64,000 nucleotides of DNA from Cyanophora paradoxa. Its lineage: Eukaryota; Glaucocystophyceae; Cyanophorales; Cyanophoraceae. A program made the position numbers and the translations under genes. The DNA is taken from the NCBI GenBank assembly GCA_004431415.1, contig QPMI01000062.1:124001-188000 (forward strand), in the 5' to 3' direction. Position 1 is the first letter of the stretch. Each line of letters opens with the position of its first letter. Shown here in pieces: positions 22,427-33,095 of this stretch. The notes below the pieces were generated by a model that worked only from the letters and a program-made list of their open reading frames with translations, ran no database searches and was not told where the DNA came from.

Positions 22427-22812
22427 TAGGCAGCTGTCAGCTGCGGCCCACGGCCGGGGCCACCGATGGCGCGCCGCCAGTGCGCATGTAGCATGTAGTT
22501 TCTTTCCATATTCGCAGAACAGATCCGTTCCCTTTCACGCGCGTATGAGTTCCTTTCAGTTCATGCAGGCAACCCGAACGAAGGGCGTGCACGGCCGCGG
22601 GTTGGGGGCGCTCGTCTTGCTTCACTGAGAGATTGATGGACAATAGTACAGACGGAAATACACCAATTACAATTAAAAGCATCATCAAATAATGATCGAA
22701 CGCGAGGGGCCGCCTCTCCCCTAGGTTTGGGAGGCGGGGCGGCGATCGAGCGATATACTGCGGAGGGGGATTGGGGAGAGACAGGAGGGGTAGGAGGGCT
22801 CTGGTGGGGGTA
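22427..22812. other. Convergent 3' spacer between HEMC and the kelch gene (copy 2)
   Basis: No gene was recognised. This is the counterpart of 12854-13239, with the same AT-richer patch. Confidence 0.5.
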
Positions 22813-25379
22813 CTACGCCCTACCGAGCTCAATGTCTACGGATCCGTTGGAAGGGAGGAGGAGCTTGGGCTTTGGACGGGGGGCGGCGCCCCCCGAGGGG
22901 GCAGAGGAGGAGGAGGAGGAGGTGCCGAGGGAGTAGGCCTGGGAGGGCGCCGAGGGGCTCCCGACGCCGGCGGCGGGGTGCGGGGCCTTAAGGGAGGACG
23001 CCCCCGCGGGCTCCTTGCGGGGCCCCGCGGGGGCGGGGGTGGCGGCGAGGGCGCCGGGCGGGGGCACGATCTCCTTGACCTGCTCGATGACGGTCTGGAG
23101 GAAGCCGAGGCGCTTCTCCTTGGCGCCCTCGGCCTCCCCGCCGGGGGCCACGCGCGGGACGCCCGTCACGGGGTCGTACTCGGCGCTCATGAGCACCAGC
23201 GCGTCCTCCAGCGTCGTCAGCAGCTTCGACTTGGAGCGCGACATGCGCGCCTCCGACCCCCGCTCCGGCCGCTCCTCCCTGGGCGGCCGCGGCGGCGCGG
23301 CGCGGCCGACGCCGGCGCCGGTGGAGGCGGCGGCGTCGTCGGAGAGCATGCTGTCGACGGTGGACTGGAGCTTCTCGGGGTCGACGTGGACGCCGTGCGC
23401 GGCGGCGACGAGGCGCTCGACCTGGGAGCGCAGCGCCTCGTAGCGCCGCGCCTCCTCCTGCCGGATCGCCGCCACCTCGCTCCGCAGCAGCGCCTCCACC
23501 GAGCGCGTCGCCGGCCCGCCCAGCCCCAGCCCCGCCGCCGCGCTCCGCACCCGCGCCTCCTCATCCGGCGGCAGCTCCGGCACCTCCCCGCCCGTCCGCG
23601 GGCTCTTCCTCTGCCCGGCCGCACCGCCGTCAGCGGCGGGCCGCGCGCGGGGCGGGGGCGGGCGGACCCGCTTGGCGGAGGAGGGACGGGGCACGGGGGC
23701 GCTGGTGGGCCCGACGCCGAGGGCCGCCGTCACGTTCTTGATGAGCTGCGCGAGCTCCTGGACCTTGGCGGCGTCGGGGGCCGCCCGCGGGCTGTCGGCG
23801 CTCGTCCCCAGCTTCTCGGCCTGGCGGTAGGCGGAGAGGGAGGACATGATCTCCGCGAACTGCTGCCGCTGCGCGTCGCTCGCCCCGCCGCCGAGCCACT
23901 TGACGACCAGGCGCGGCGAGACCAGCGGCGCGACGCCGTCCGCGATCGGCACCTCGCCCGAGGACATCGACATGTTGAAGTTCTTGAGCGTCAGCGGCTG
24001 CCGCACGCCGCTCAGGTTCGAGGTGCTCCCCTTGCGGACCGTGTCCCGGTCCTTCCGCAGCGTGATCGAGCCTGCCGGGCGCCCCGCGCGTCAGGCCGGG
24101 GGCGGGGCGCGGGGGCGCGGGGCGCGGGGCGGGCGCACGGATGTCGACGGAGGAGAGGTCGGCGAGGCAGCGGTAGCCGTCGTGGCCGGCGAGGACGTGG
24201 AAGCGCCCGCCGACGACGCTCGAGGCGTGCGCCGAGCGCTCCAGGGGCGCCCCCTCGAGCCCCGCGAAGCGCGCCCAGGAGAGGTTCTCCGTGTCCAGCA
24301 CGTGCAGGTCGTTCAGGACGCCGTTGCGCCCGTCGTCGCCCCCGAAGACCACGATCAGCGTCCCGTACGAGGCGCTCGAGTGGAAGAAGCGCGCGCAGGG
24401 CGTCTCCTCCGTGATGATCGCCACCCCGTACCACCCCATCGTGTCTGTGCCCCGCCCCCGCGTGAGCCGCCGTGGGGCGAGGGGGGCGGGGCGGGGCGGG
24501 GCAGAGCGGCGGGAGGGAGCGACGGGCCGCACCGAGGTTGAGAACGTAGAGGTCGTTCAGGCTGCGCTTGCCGGACTGGCCGCCGAACACGTACATCTTC
24601 CCATCAATCACGTCGGCCGTGTGCCCCTCCCTGGGCGGCGGCGCCATCCCCCGCACTTTCGGCTTCGACCACGTGAACGTTTCTGGTGAAGGCACGCGGC
24701 GCTCAGACGAAGAAAAGAAAAGGGAAGAGCAGCGTGGCGGACCTAGGTCCAGCATGAAGACGTCGTTCAGGTACTGGATCCCGTTGAAGCCGCCGAAGAT
24801 GAAGAGCTTGTTCGCGTGCGTTACGCACGTGTGGTACGCTCTCGCCTCTGGCATCTTGCCCTTGGTCGGGGGCCGCGACCATGTCATGTCGTCTGCGGCG
24901 GCGGCGCCGTTTCAGGCGCGGGGCGTGCAAGCTGCGTGAGCGCCTTCTACGCACCAGTATCCAAGCAGCAGAGGTCATTTCTGTAACCGGAGCCACTGCG
25001 CGCGGCGAGCGGCGCTCAGCCGCAGGGACTTGGCGAATCGACGCTTTGTCCGGCACGCACTCGGTTCCGCCGAAGATGTAGAGCTTCTTGCCGACGACGG
25101 TTGTCGAGTGGCTTACTCTTGCAACAGGGGCAACGCCTGATACCGCAGGACGGGACCACGTCTCTGAATCTGTTGCCCTCCGATCAGAATAGCTAATCCC
25201 GACCGCTCAACTGGAGGCGGCGGACCCAGCGCACCGGTATCAAACACGAATATGTCATTTAGGTACAGACTGCCGCTGAAGCCGCCGAAAAGGAAAAGCT
25301 TTGATCCCACGGCGGAGAGCGTGTGACCGGCGCGGGCCTCAGGCAAGCGGCCTCGCCCTTCATGCACTAGCCAGCTCAT
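22813..25379 (-). CDS. Kelch-repeat beta-propeller protein with C-terminal helical region
   Basis: The start is MSWLVHEGRGRLPEARAGHT at 25379 and the stop TAG at 22813-22815. Kelch repeats follow one another after splicing: SKLFLFGGFSGSLYLNDIFV, KKLYIFGGTDGSGYRNDLCC, NKLFIFGGFNGIQYLNDVF, KMYVFGGQSGKRSLNDLYV, GTLIVVFGGDDGRNGVLNDL and GRFHVLAGHDGYRCLADLSS. This makes a six-bladed propeller. Two introns flank a small exon coding GSGYRNDLCCLDT. After the propeller come about 400 residues with QLIKNVTAALGVG, a predicted helix with EEARRYEALRSQVERLV, a Ser/Lys stretch and a low-complexity tail. Kelch propellers are protein-interaction platforms; the partner is not indicated. This copy reads without frameshift. 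Confidence 0.88.
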
Positions 25380-25931
25380 GCTTCAATGGCTTTGATGCTG
25401 GCGGCTTAGAGGGAAGGTTGCTCGCTGTTTTGGTCCGCTCTGGGCTGATAGCCCCGCCAATCTCCCTAAGCGGCCATACAGTGCGTGGAGCTGACACTGA
25501 CAGGCTGTGCTGACCTAACTGAGAGCGACAGGCGTGTATCCAGCCAGGATGTGCCCAGCCTTAGCCGAGGGGAAGCAGCGCCGGAACCCGAAAAAAGGAA
25601 GCTCGGCGGCTCGGCGCGGCCGCGGGTCTGGGTCTGTTGTGCTCAGGTGTTGTTACGACAGACGAAGCCCTTAGCCAATCGCTCCGTGACCGGCTTGCAA
25701 TCTGTACCCCCCCCGGAGCTCCGAAAACAGACTTGAAACTTGAAATGAGCACAGCTGCAGGATCGCACGGCTCAGCGCATGCGGCTTAGGATCGCAAACG
25801 AGCGCAGGATCGCGCTGATGCTTAGCTAAAGCGTATGGTCCGCTTCGGGTGCGCCCCGCGAGCGCCGGAACCCGTGCGCTCGAGCTCGTGGCCGGACTGG
25901 TGTGGTTTGGTACAGAGAGGCGCCTACGATC
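25380..25931. other. Spacer upstream of the kelch gene (copy 2)
   Basis: No gene was seen. This is the counterpart of 15797-16348 and carries the same AGGATCGC cluster. Confidence 0.5.
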
Positions 25932-28900
25932 CTATCGCTGGGCGGAGCCTGGACGCGGGGGCCGCCCGCTGGCGGCGACGGGTGCGCCCTCGTCCTGCGC
26001 GAGGCGCGGGGTCGGGCTGGGCGGGCCCGGGAGGCGGGGCTGCGCACGCCGGGGCTGGGCGAGCGGCGCGGGTTGATCGCGTCGAGGTGCCGCTTGGCCT
26101 GGCCGAGCTCGACGGAGCGCGCCCGCTGCGGCGCGTCGGCGCGGGCCGCGGCGCGCCGCGGCGCGGGGGGCCCTCCCCGACAAACCATCGCGAAGTTGAG
26201 GGAGCACATCGTCTCGCTCTGGTGCTCGAACGAGGGCCGGATTTGCACGAACATGAGCATCTTCGAGTCGCCGGCTGTGGGGCGTTCGCTCGGGGGAGGG
26301 GGCGGGCGGGGGCGGGTGGGGGCGGGGGGGCGGACAGAGGGAGTCCTGGAGGACCATGGTGAGCTTAGAGTCGCGGTACGGGACGTGGGAGTTCTTGCCC
26401 GCCAGCGCCGCGATCACGTTGCCGAGGGCGGAGAGGGACTTGTTGATCGCCTGCGCCTCCTTCAGGCGATCTGCGGGCCGGCGTCCCGGCCGTCAGGGCG
26501 CGGGGCGGGCCGGGGCGGGCGCAAGGCCGAGGGGCACCGCCGGCGGCGAGGGACTTGGAGATGCGCTCGGAGCCGGCCAGATCGATGAGGTTCAGCTTGC
26601 CTGCGCCCCGGGCCATGGGCGGGCGGCCTCCGGCGCGCGGCTCGCCCGGGGCGGGGCGGGCGGACCAGTGGTGCGCATGCCGGTCGCCTTGCTTGTGCCC
26701 TCCACGTAGACGGTGAGGACGCTGCGGGGCGCGAAGGTCGCGGCCGGGCGGGCCGGGCGGGCCGGGCGGGGCGGGGGGTGCGGGGGCGGACAGGTGGGAG
26801 CGGGAGGAGTCGGTGTTCATGGCGGTCTGGGCGGTGCGGCGGTTGCGGGAGGCGGCCTCCATCCACTGGGAGACGTCCTTCTCGCCCCGCACCGGCACCC
26901 GCACCAGGCCCTCCACGTAGGAGCCCCCCTGGCTCATCCGCACCTCCAGCCTGCGCCCCGCCCCCGCCCCGCGTCAGCCGCCCGCCCCCGCCCCCGCCGC
27001 CCCCGCCCCCGCCCCCGCCCCGCCGCCGCACTTCTTCTGCTCCTTGGGGTCCACGAGCAGATCCTGCACGATCTCGTTGTAGATCTCCAGAAGGCTGCGG
27101 CCCCGCGTCAGCGAGTGCCCGCAGGCGGCCCCGCGCCGCGCCGCCCACCTGAGGTTGATCTCGTAGTCGAAGCTCGTGGCGTGCTCGACCTGCGGCCGGC
27201 GGCTCGGGAGGCGGCGGCGGGCGAGGGGGCGGGGCGGGGGCGAGGCGGACGAGGGCGAGGTTGAAGAGCTCGCGGATGGCGCGGTAGTTGACGCCCCGGT
27301 CGTGCTCCGGGCCCTCCATCGTGTACGTCTGCGCACCCGTCACGCGCCCGCCCGACCGCCCCGGCGCGGCGGGGGGAGGCGAAGGGGAGGGCGCGCCTTG
27401 CCGGAGCCCGTCTGCCCGTACGCGAAGCTGCGGCGGGGGTCGGCGGGAGCGGGGGCGGGGGTCGGGGGAGGGCGGCGCGCACATGCAGACGTTGAAGCCG
27501 TCGAGGACGGACGTCACGAGCGGCTTCGTGTCCTCGAAGACTTGCGCTGCGGGCGGGGCTCGCCTCAGCGCCCCCGGCGAGCGGGGCGGGGCGGGGCGGG
27601 GCGGGGCGGGGCGGGGCGGGGACCCTGCGTGGTGCCGAGGCCGTAGACGCGGTCGAACTCGAAGGCCTTCTTCCCCGAGGGCCCGTCCACCGTCAGCTCC
27701 TGCTCGTCCGTGATCTCCACGCACGCCTGCGCCCCCTGTCAGGCGTGCGCGGCGCCCGCCGCCGGCCGCGCCGCGCCCCGCGCACCGCCTCGCCGCGCGC
27801 CGCCTCCTCCTTGAGCAGCGGCCGCACGCGCGCAAACACGCGGATGTTGCCTGCACGGGCGCTCGGCGGGGCGGCGGGGGCCCGGAGCCTGCGGAGAGCA
27901 CGCACCCTTGAGCTCGACGAGCTGGTTGTAGAGCTTGCGGCGCTCCTTGAGCTCCTTCTGGTACCGCGTGTTCGCCTCGTTCGACGCCTCCACTGCGCCG
28001 CGTCGGCGGGGGGCCCCGCGCGCCAAGCGCTCCGCGGGGGGCGCGCACGGAGCTTGCGCATCGCCGCCGAGAACTGGTTGAAGAGGCTCGGCATCGCGAA
28101 CTCCGCCGCCTCCTTCCGCAGCGACCGCTGGTTCTTTCGGATGTCCTGCCGCCAGCCCGGCTGAGCGGAGCGCCGCGGGGCAGGGCGGGACGCGGCGGGG
28201 CCGGTGCGGCGCACGCGGGCGAGCTGCTTGACGCGGGTGAGCTGCTGCATGCGGCCCGAGTCCTGCAGCTGGGCGACGCGCTCCTGCAGGACGCGCTCCT
28301 GTTCGCCGGCGCGCTCCGCCTCGGCCCGCCACCGCTCCGTCTCCTCCTCGCGCTTCTTCAGAAGGTTCTCCACCTTGTCCTTGAGCCGCAGCTTCTCCTC
28401 CTTGGCCTCCTTGTCCTTGGCCTTGAGCGAGTCCTTCATCTTCTTCTCGTACTCGGCCACTGCCGCCGGCGCTCGAGCCCCGCCCCGGGGCGGTGCCGGG
28501 GCGGGCGGGGCGGGGCGGACCGAGGCGAGCCTTCTCCTCGAGCCACTGCTTCTCCTTCTCGGCGAGGAGCGCCTGCGATGCGCCGCTCGTGGAGGAGGCG
28601 GCCTGCTGCAGCCGCTCCGTGATGCTCGCGTCCTTCTCCCGCAGCACCTGCGCCGCCGCCGCCTCGGCCCCGCGCCCCGCCCACCCGCCCCCCGGCCCCT
28701 GTCCCCGCCGCACCGCGTTCAGCCGCTCCACCTCCGCCTGCAGCTGCCCCCGCTCCGCCTCCAGCGCCTTGCGCTCTTTGTCCGAGAGCCCGGCCCCTGC
28801 TGCCGCGCGCGTCGACAGCCGGCGCGGCCCGCTTATGCCGCGCCTGTCCTACCCGAGGGGGCGCCGGCGCCTGCCCGCAGGGACTCCAGCTCGCGTTGCG

Positions 28901-30077
28901 CGTCGCGCAGCTGCTTCCTCGCATCCTGCGCACGGCGGGTTGGCCGCAATGACGGCGCACGGCCTCTGCGAGGGAGCGCGCCTGCAGCTGCTTCGTCAGC
29001 TCTGCGCGCTCCTCCGATCCTGAGTCCGTCAGCGCGCTGGGGCCCGCGCTGCCGCCAGCCGATGGCCGCCCGCCCTCGAGGGCGCGCTTTGCCTCCTGGC
29101 GCACGAACTGCAGCTCTGCGCTCCGACCTCAATGGGCGCGGGGGCTCTCCCTCGCTTCGGATGCCGCCGAACCGTCTGTGAGTTCCTGCACGCGGCGTTC
29201 CAGGTCATGATTCCGCCCCTGCAGGTCGAACGCGTCCGCGCGGGTGCCGACTTGCGCTGCCGCAGCCGTCGCGCTGATTTTGGACACGTGGTGGAAGATG
29301 TCCTGCGCGCTGCCTGAGATGCGGGGCATATCGGCGGGGCGGGGCGCCCTGCGCGGGGTGCGAACCTCGAGCGCAGTAACGCAGGCGGGATCCTTCTCGA
29401 GTGCCTCCAGAGCGGCTTTTAGCTCCTGCACCGCCTCTTCCCGGCGCTTAACGTCCTCCTCGTACTGCTTCTTCATGATGCCGAGCGTCGACTTGGTAGT
29501 TGCCTTAAAGGCCTGCAGAGAGTCATCGCTCTTCGCCAGTCGCTGCTCCAGAAGCTGTAGCGCACGCGCGTCAGGAGCAGTCTGCGCTGGCTAGCCTCAA
29601 CGATATCAGACCTGTAGCTTCGACATTGTCTCCTGTCCGCGCTTTACTTCCTCCTTGAAGAGCTCATCTAGCTCCATGTATTTGCGCAGCGGCACTGCAG
29701 CGCGCGTCAGCGCGGCAGTATGAACCGCATGGGATATCAGCGGCTGCCGACCCGTGTCGCCGCCGCGCCTCTGAGCGCCGCTCGTCGGCACATCGTCATC
29801 GGAATCTGACTCTGCGGGCGGCGCTATGCGTCAGAAGCGCTGGGGGAGGGCCAGAGCGGCGCAATGGGCAGGCGGACCGAAGCCAAGCTCCTTCTTCATG
29901 ACCTCCCGCCGCACGGGCAGGATGAGATCGGACTCCGCGAGCTTCTTCTGATTCGCGTAGTACGACTGGCCGACTCCATAGCCCTGCGTCCGAGTTGGCC
30001 TAGCACATGAAAAGCGCGCGGCGCTCGAGGCAGCCAAGTGCTTCTTCTCTGTCCTTCCGCTCGCGCACCCGAGACAT
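25932..30077 (-). CDS. Kinesin-14 (C-terminal motor, minus-end type)
   Basis: This microtubule motor has an N-terminal stalk and a C-terminal motor, the layout of kinesin-14. The stalk from about 30077 to 28000 is rich in heptad-like K/E/L segments (EELEKxKK types such as [20 protein letters not shown]). The neck leads into [15 protein letters not shown], then [17 protein letters not shown], the P-loop [103 protein letters not shown] and [18 protein letters not shown]. The P-loop is followed by a GC donor (27395-27396). The start at 30077 (MSR joined to [14 protein letters not shown]) is my best choice; an upstream frame is also open. Expected roles are spindle or cytoplasmic minus-end transport. 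The gene is divergent from the LOV gene with a 311-nt gap. Confidence 0.9.
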
Positions 30078-30388
30078 GGCGTGCTGCTGCCCGCCGGCCC
30101 AAAGCACGTAGGGTGGCCGTACCCGTCTACCGTTCTCTCCCCCCACGACGCACTTTGCGTTTGTGACGGGAGTCGCCGCTCGCACGCGTTGCCACCGCGT
30201 CCTTAGCTCCAAAAAAGAAGAGGCGGGCGTTAGCAAGGCGTGCGGCGGCTGCTGGCTTGGTTTCCCCTTGGTTGTCATACGGCGCTTCACTGCAACCCGG
30301 ACTGTAGTCTCGCTCCTGAACGGGGGAGCCAGCATTCCCTGCCAGCGGCAGGATTAGGATTGTTAGCAGTCGTAGAGCAGCAGGCAGA
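30078..30388. promoter_or_regulatory. Divergent promoter region of kinesin-14 and LOV-GTP cyclohydrolase II
   Basis: This 311-nt gap separates two divergent starts. It is lower in GC than the coding blocks. I see no clear TATA element; position is the only evidence for promoter function. Confidence 0.4.
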
Positions 30389-31910
30389 ATGGTGCAGCTG
30401 TGCGAGATTGACGCCGTGGCGTCCGATTTCGCCGAAGGCCAGCGGGAGCAGGGTCTCGTCATCACGAATGCGCAAGAGCTCATTGTTTTTTGCAGGTTTG
30501 TAGCATCCAGCCCTCCCGCACGCGCCGCGAGAGGCAGCGCCCGCCTGAAATCTTCGGCGCGCAGCGATGAGTTCTCCCGCATCACCGGCTACGATCGGTC
30601 CGAAATCATCGGCAAAAACTGCCGCTTCTTGCAAGGCATGATCAATCTACAGCACCGCGCGCGCCCGTGTCTGACTTGCTCTCGGCGCGCAGGCGCGGAC
30701 ACCGACCCGCACGCCGTCGAGGAGATCCGCCGCTCTAGGAAAGAGCGCAAGCCGTGCAGAGTGGCACTTTTGAACTACAGGAGGGACGGCACGCAGTTCT
30801 GGAACCTGCTCTCAATCACACCGATTCTCGACAAGACCACGTCGCAGGTGCCGGGCTCTGCGCGCCATGCGCCAGAGGCGTAACGCGCAATCTTGTGCTC
30901 ATACGTTACGTAGATTACCAACTTCGCGGGCTCGCTCTTCATGGTTGGTCTCGTGCCGTCGCCGCACGCCGATCGGCAGTTCATTGAAAGGAGACGCCTG
31001 ACCGACGGAGCTATTATCATTTCTCTTTCGGATGTTGCCGAGTCGGATGAAGATCTGGAGAGCAGCAGCGCCAGTAGCGGAAACAGCAGCAGCGATGACC
31101 TCGTGGGAAGGAATTCCTATTCTTTGGCTCACAGGAAGGCACAGCCGTGCAGGACGCAATTCGTCGCGGAGACTCGGCTGCCAACCCGGAAAGGTTTGTT
31201 TTGCCAGGCCCCTGCAGCGTGCCAACGAATTGCTAATCCAGTGCACAGGCTTCTATCGGGTGCGCGCTTACAGGGACAACGAGAACTCCGGATACGAGCC
31301 CCTGGCCATCGTATATGGAGACGTATCGGGCAAGGAGAAGATCGCAGTTCGTGTTCACGACCAGTGCATGACGTCAGAAGTCCTCGGTTCGTCTTCGCAT
31401 TCGTACTCTGTGCCTCCTCCGGTTTTTCATGCTGTTGGTGCAGGCTCGCTGAAGTGCGACTGTAAGGAGCAATTGGATTATGCGATGGAGTACATTCGCG
31501 ACAACGGCCCTGGCGTCGTCATCTACCTGCAGCAGGAGGGCCGGGGCATCGGCCTCGCGAACAAGATCGCCGCCTACGCGATGCAGGAAAAGGGCTACGA
31601 CACCGTCGACGCGAACCGCGTGCTGGGCCTCCCGGACGACGCGCGCGACTACCGCTGCGTCGTGGACATCCTGAACGACCTCGACATCGACTCCATCGTC
31701 CTCATCACCAACAACCCCCGCAAGGTGCGGCGCTGCTCAAGCATCGAACCCTCTAGCTGCTCTGATGGTGCATGGCGGCAGGTGAACCACCTCACATCGC
31801 TGGGGGTCGACGTGGTCGGGCGCATCCCCGTCATCCTGCCGTGCACACAGTACAACGTGAACTATCTCGTCGCCAAGGCCGCGCGGATGGGTCACGTTGT
31901 CGATCGGTGA
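30389..31910 (+). CDS. LOV photoreceptor domain fused to GTP cyclohydrolase II
   Basis: This is a single-gene fusion. Exons: 30389-30495, 30565-30635, 30693-30847, 30914-31193, 31249-31386, 31444-31724, 31782-31910. All joins are in phase; the intron 30636-30692 is GC-AG. The N-terminal half is a LOV domain: LIVFCSDEFSRITGY, then GKNCRFLQG with the flavin-adduct Cys, ADTDPHAVEEIRR, and LLNYRRDGTQFWNLLSITPI with both flavin-contacting Asn. A linker of about 60 residues follows, including an acidic/Ser stretch (SDEDLESSSASSGNSSS). The C-terminal half is GTP cyclohydrolase II: ETRLPTRKGFYRVRAYRD, VRVHDQC and SLKCDC supplying the three zinc Cys, YLQQEGRGIGLANKIAAYAM, LITNNPRK, and the end MGHVVDR. 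No DHBP synthase domain (plant RIBA style) is present. There is no transit or signal peptide, so it is probably cytosolic. The enzyme converts GTP to the first riboflavin intermediate; light control of flavin supply is the obvious inference. Confidence 0.93.
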
Positions 31911-32624
31911 GCTGAGCTTGCCGTCTTGTTCAACGTTCCCTGCCCCCCATCTGACACCCCCGCCAGGCAACTTGAGGTTAATCGAGTCGACCTGCAATGA
32001 CCCCGAAAGGCCCTCCTCCCTGCACTTTACCTTTCATTAGCGTAGCCGTTGCCGCATGCTTGCTTAGCATGCCCAGGACATGGTCGCGGAGGAGCAGGAC
32101 GTCTTTCACGCCTCAGTTCAGATCTCTTCTTTCATCGAGTCAGCCCTTGCGAGTCTTCCGAACAGTTTTGCCGTATTCTTTCCGTAGCGTGCGCTTTGCG
32201 CGCGCGTCTATATCGTGTCACAGTGTCCTTCTTTTTTCCTTGAATCGATATCGTCGTTGCTGAGATCGCGTTGAGCGTGCCCGGCGCCGGCGCTTCGGGC
32301 TCGATAATCGAATTGATACATTGCACGAAATTGGAGCTATAAATGCATGGACGGATACTTAGCTAAGAGTTACGCAATTAAGCGCCAGCGCGGTTCGGGC
32401 CGGCGGTGCCGCCAGTGCCTTAGTGCCGCGCCTAAGTGCGGTGCCTGGGTGCCCGGTGCCACGGTGGCCGGGTACAGTCGCCGTTTTTGGCGCGAGAGAG
32501 CGAGCTTTCCTGTCACGAGGTGCATGCGCTATTCCTTATTCCTCAGTCACGTAGTTTAGCTGCAGCTGCTCAGCGCTCGCTGTGCTGACGCGGGCGCACA
32601 GCGTTTCAATCGGGCGAGGAATCG
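31911..32624. promoter_or_regulatory. Spacer upstream of profilin with TATA-like element
   Basis: This 714-nt spacer contains TATAAAT at 32338-32344, about 280 nt before the profilin ATG, in one of the few AT-rich patches. Just after it is a series of GTGCC/GCGCC-rich imperfect repeats (32380-32465). The TATA reading is tentative because the distance requires a long 5' UTR. No gene was seen. Confidence 0.3.
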
Positions 32625-33095
32625 ATGGCGTCCGCTGCAACGGAAGCTGTGGCTAAGTTGAGCATTGCGCCGAAGACCGGGCGCGGGAAGAATGCCGCGC
32701 TGGTGAAGAGAATATGCGATGTGCCGGAGTGGGCGCGCGCTGTCGTCTTCGACGCGGAGGCGGAGATCCTGGCATCTACATTCTCGGAGGAAGATGTCAT
32801 CACCAGCGATGAGATGAAGTTCTTCGCCGACATGTTCGGGGACCGACAGCTCGCCTTCTCCTCGGGCCTGAAGATTGCAGGGGACCACTTCGACGTGCAC
32901 CGGTGGTACGACAACAACCTCATATACGGACGCCGGGGCGACTCGCACTCCGGCGAGGGCGTTGCGGCGCTGCGTGTCAAGCGGAAGAAGGGGTCGGACC
33001 TCACAGCCGTAGTGACGTACAAGTTCCCGTACCTCTCCGCGCGTGCCATTCCTGTGCTGCAGTCCTTCGCCAAGGAGCACCTGGAGTCCTTGTAG
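32625..33095 (+). CDS. Profilin
   Basis: This is a 156-residue single-exon gene, MASAATEAVAKLS to KEHLESL. The second half matches the profilin fold: ARAVVFDAEAEILAST for the first strands, DEMKFFADMFGDRQLAFSSG, LKIAGDHFDVHRWYDNNLIYG (the profilin segment usually ending SIYGKKG), VAALRVKRKK, TAVVTYKFPY and the C-terminal helix SARAIPVLQSFAKEHLESL. Profilin binds actin monomers and proline-rich segments in the cytosol. At 156 residues it is a little longer than the usual 125-135, owing to the N-terminal 25 residues. The weak identity leaves some doubt about the family. Confidence 0.75.
   Translation: MASAATEAVAKLSIAPKTGRGKNAALVKRICDVPEWARAVVFDAEAEILASTFSEEDVITSDEMKFFADMFGDRQLAFSSGLKIAGDHFDVHRWYDNNLIYGRRGDSHSGEGVAALRVKRKKGSDLTAVVTYKFPYLSARAIPVLQSFAKEHLESL

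Larger units (their letters stand above)
18651..28200. repeat. Long direct tandem repeat, copy 2 (about 9.5 kb)
   Basis: This is the second pass of the segment at 9081-18604, head-to-tail. It begins with GGGGGCGGGGGCGCAG of the aminopeptidase intron and leaves identity at 28200, where the kinesin-14 gene continues into unique sequence. G/C homopolymers are generally longer here and the kelch gene is readable. The aminopeptidase part carries its own one-base losses near 19522 and 19592. Confidence 0.95.

Noticed and set aside
31081-31200. An alternative splice in the LOV linker giving GTAVQDAIRRGD, reminiscent of a DHBP synthase (RibB) start
   Set aside because: Using it puts the next exon out of frame with the cyclohydrolase, and no RibB domain follows. 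The unspliced reading leads in phase to ETRLPTRKG, the normal start of GTP cyclohydrolase II.
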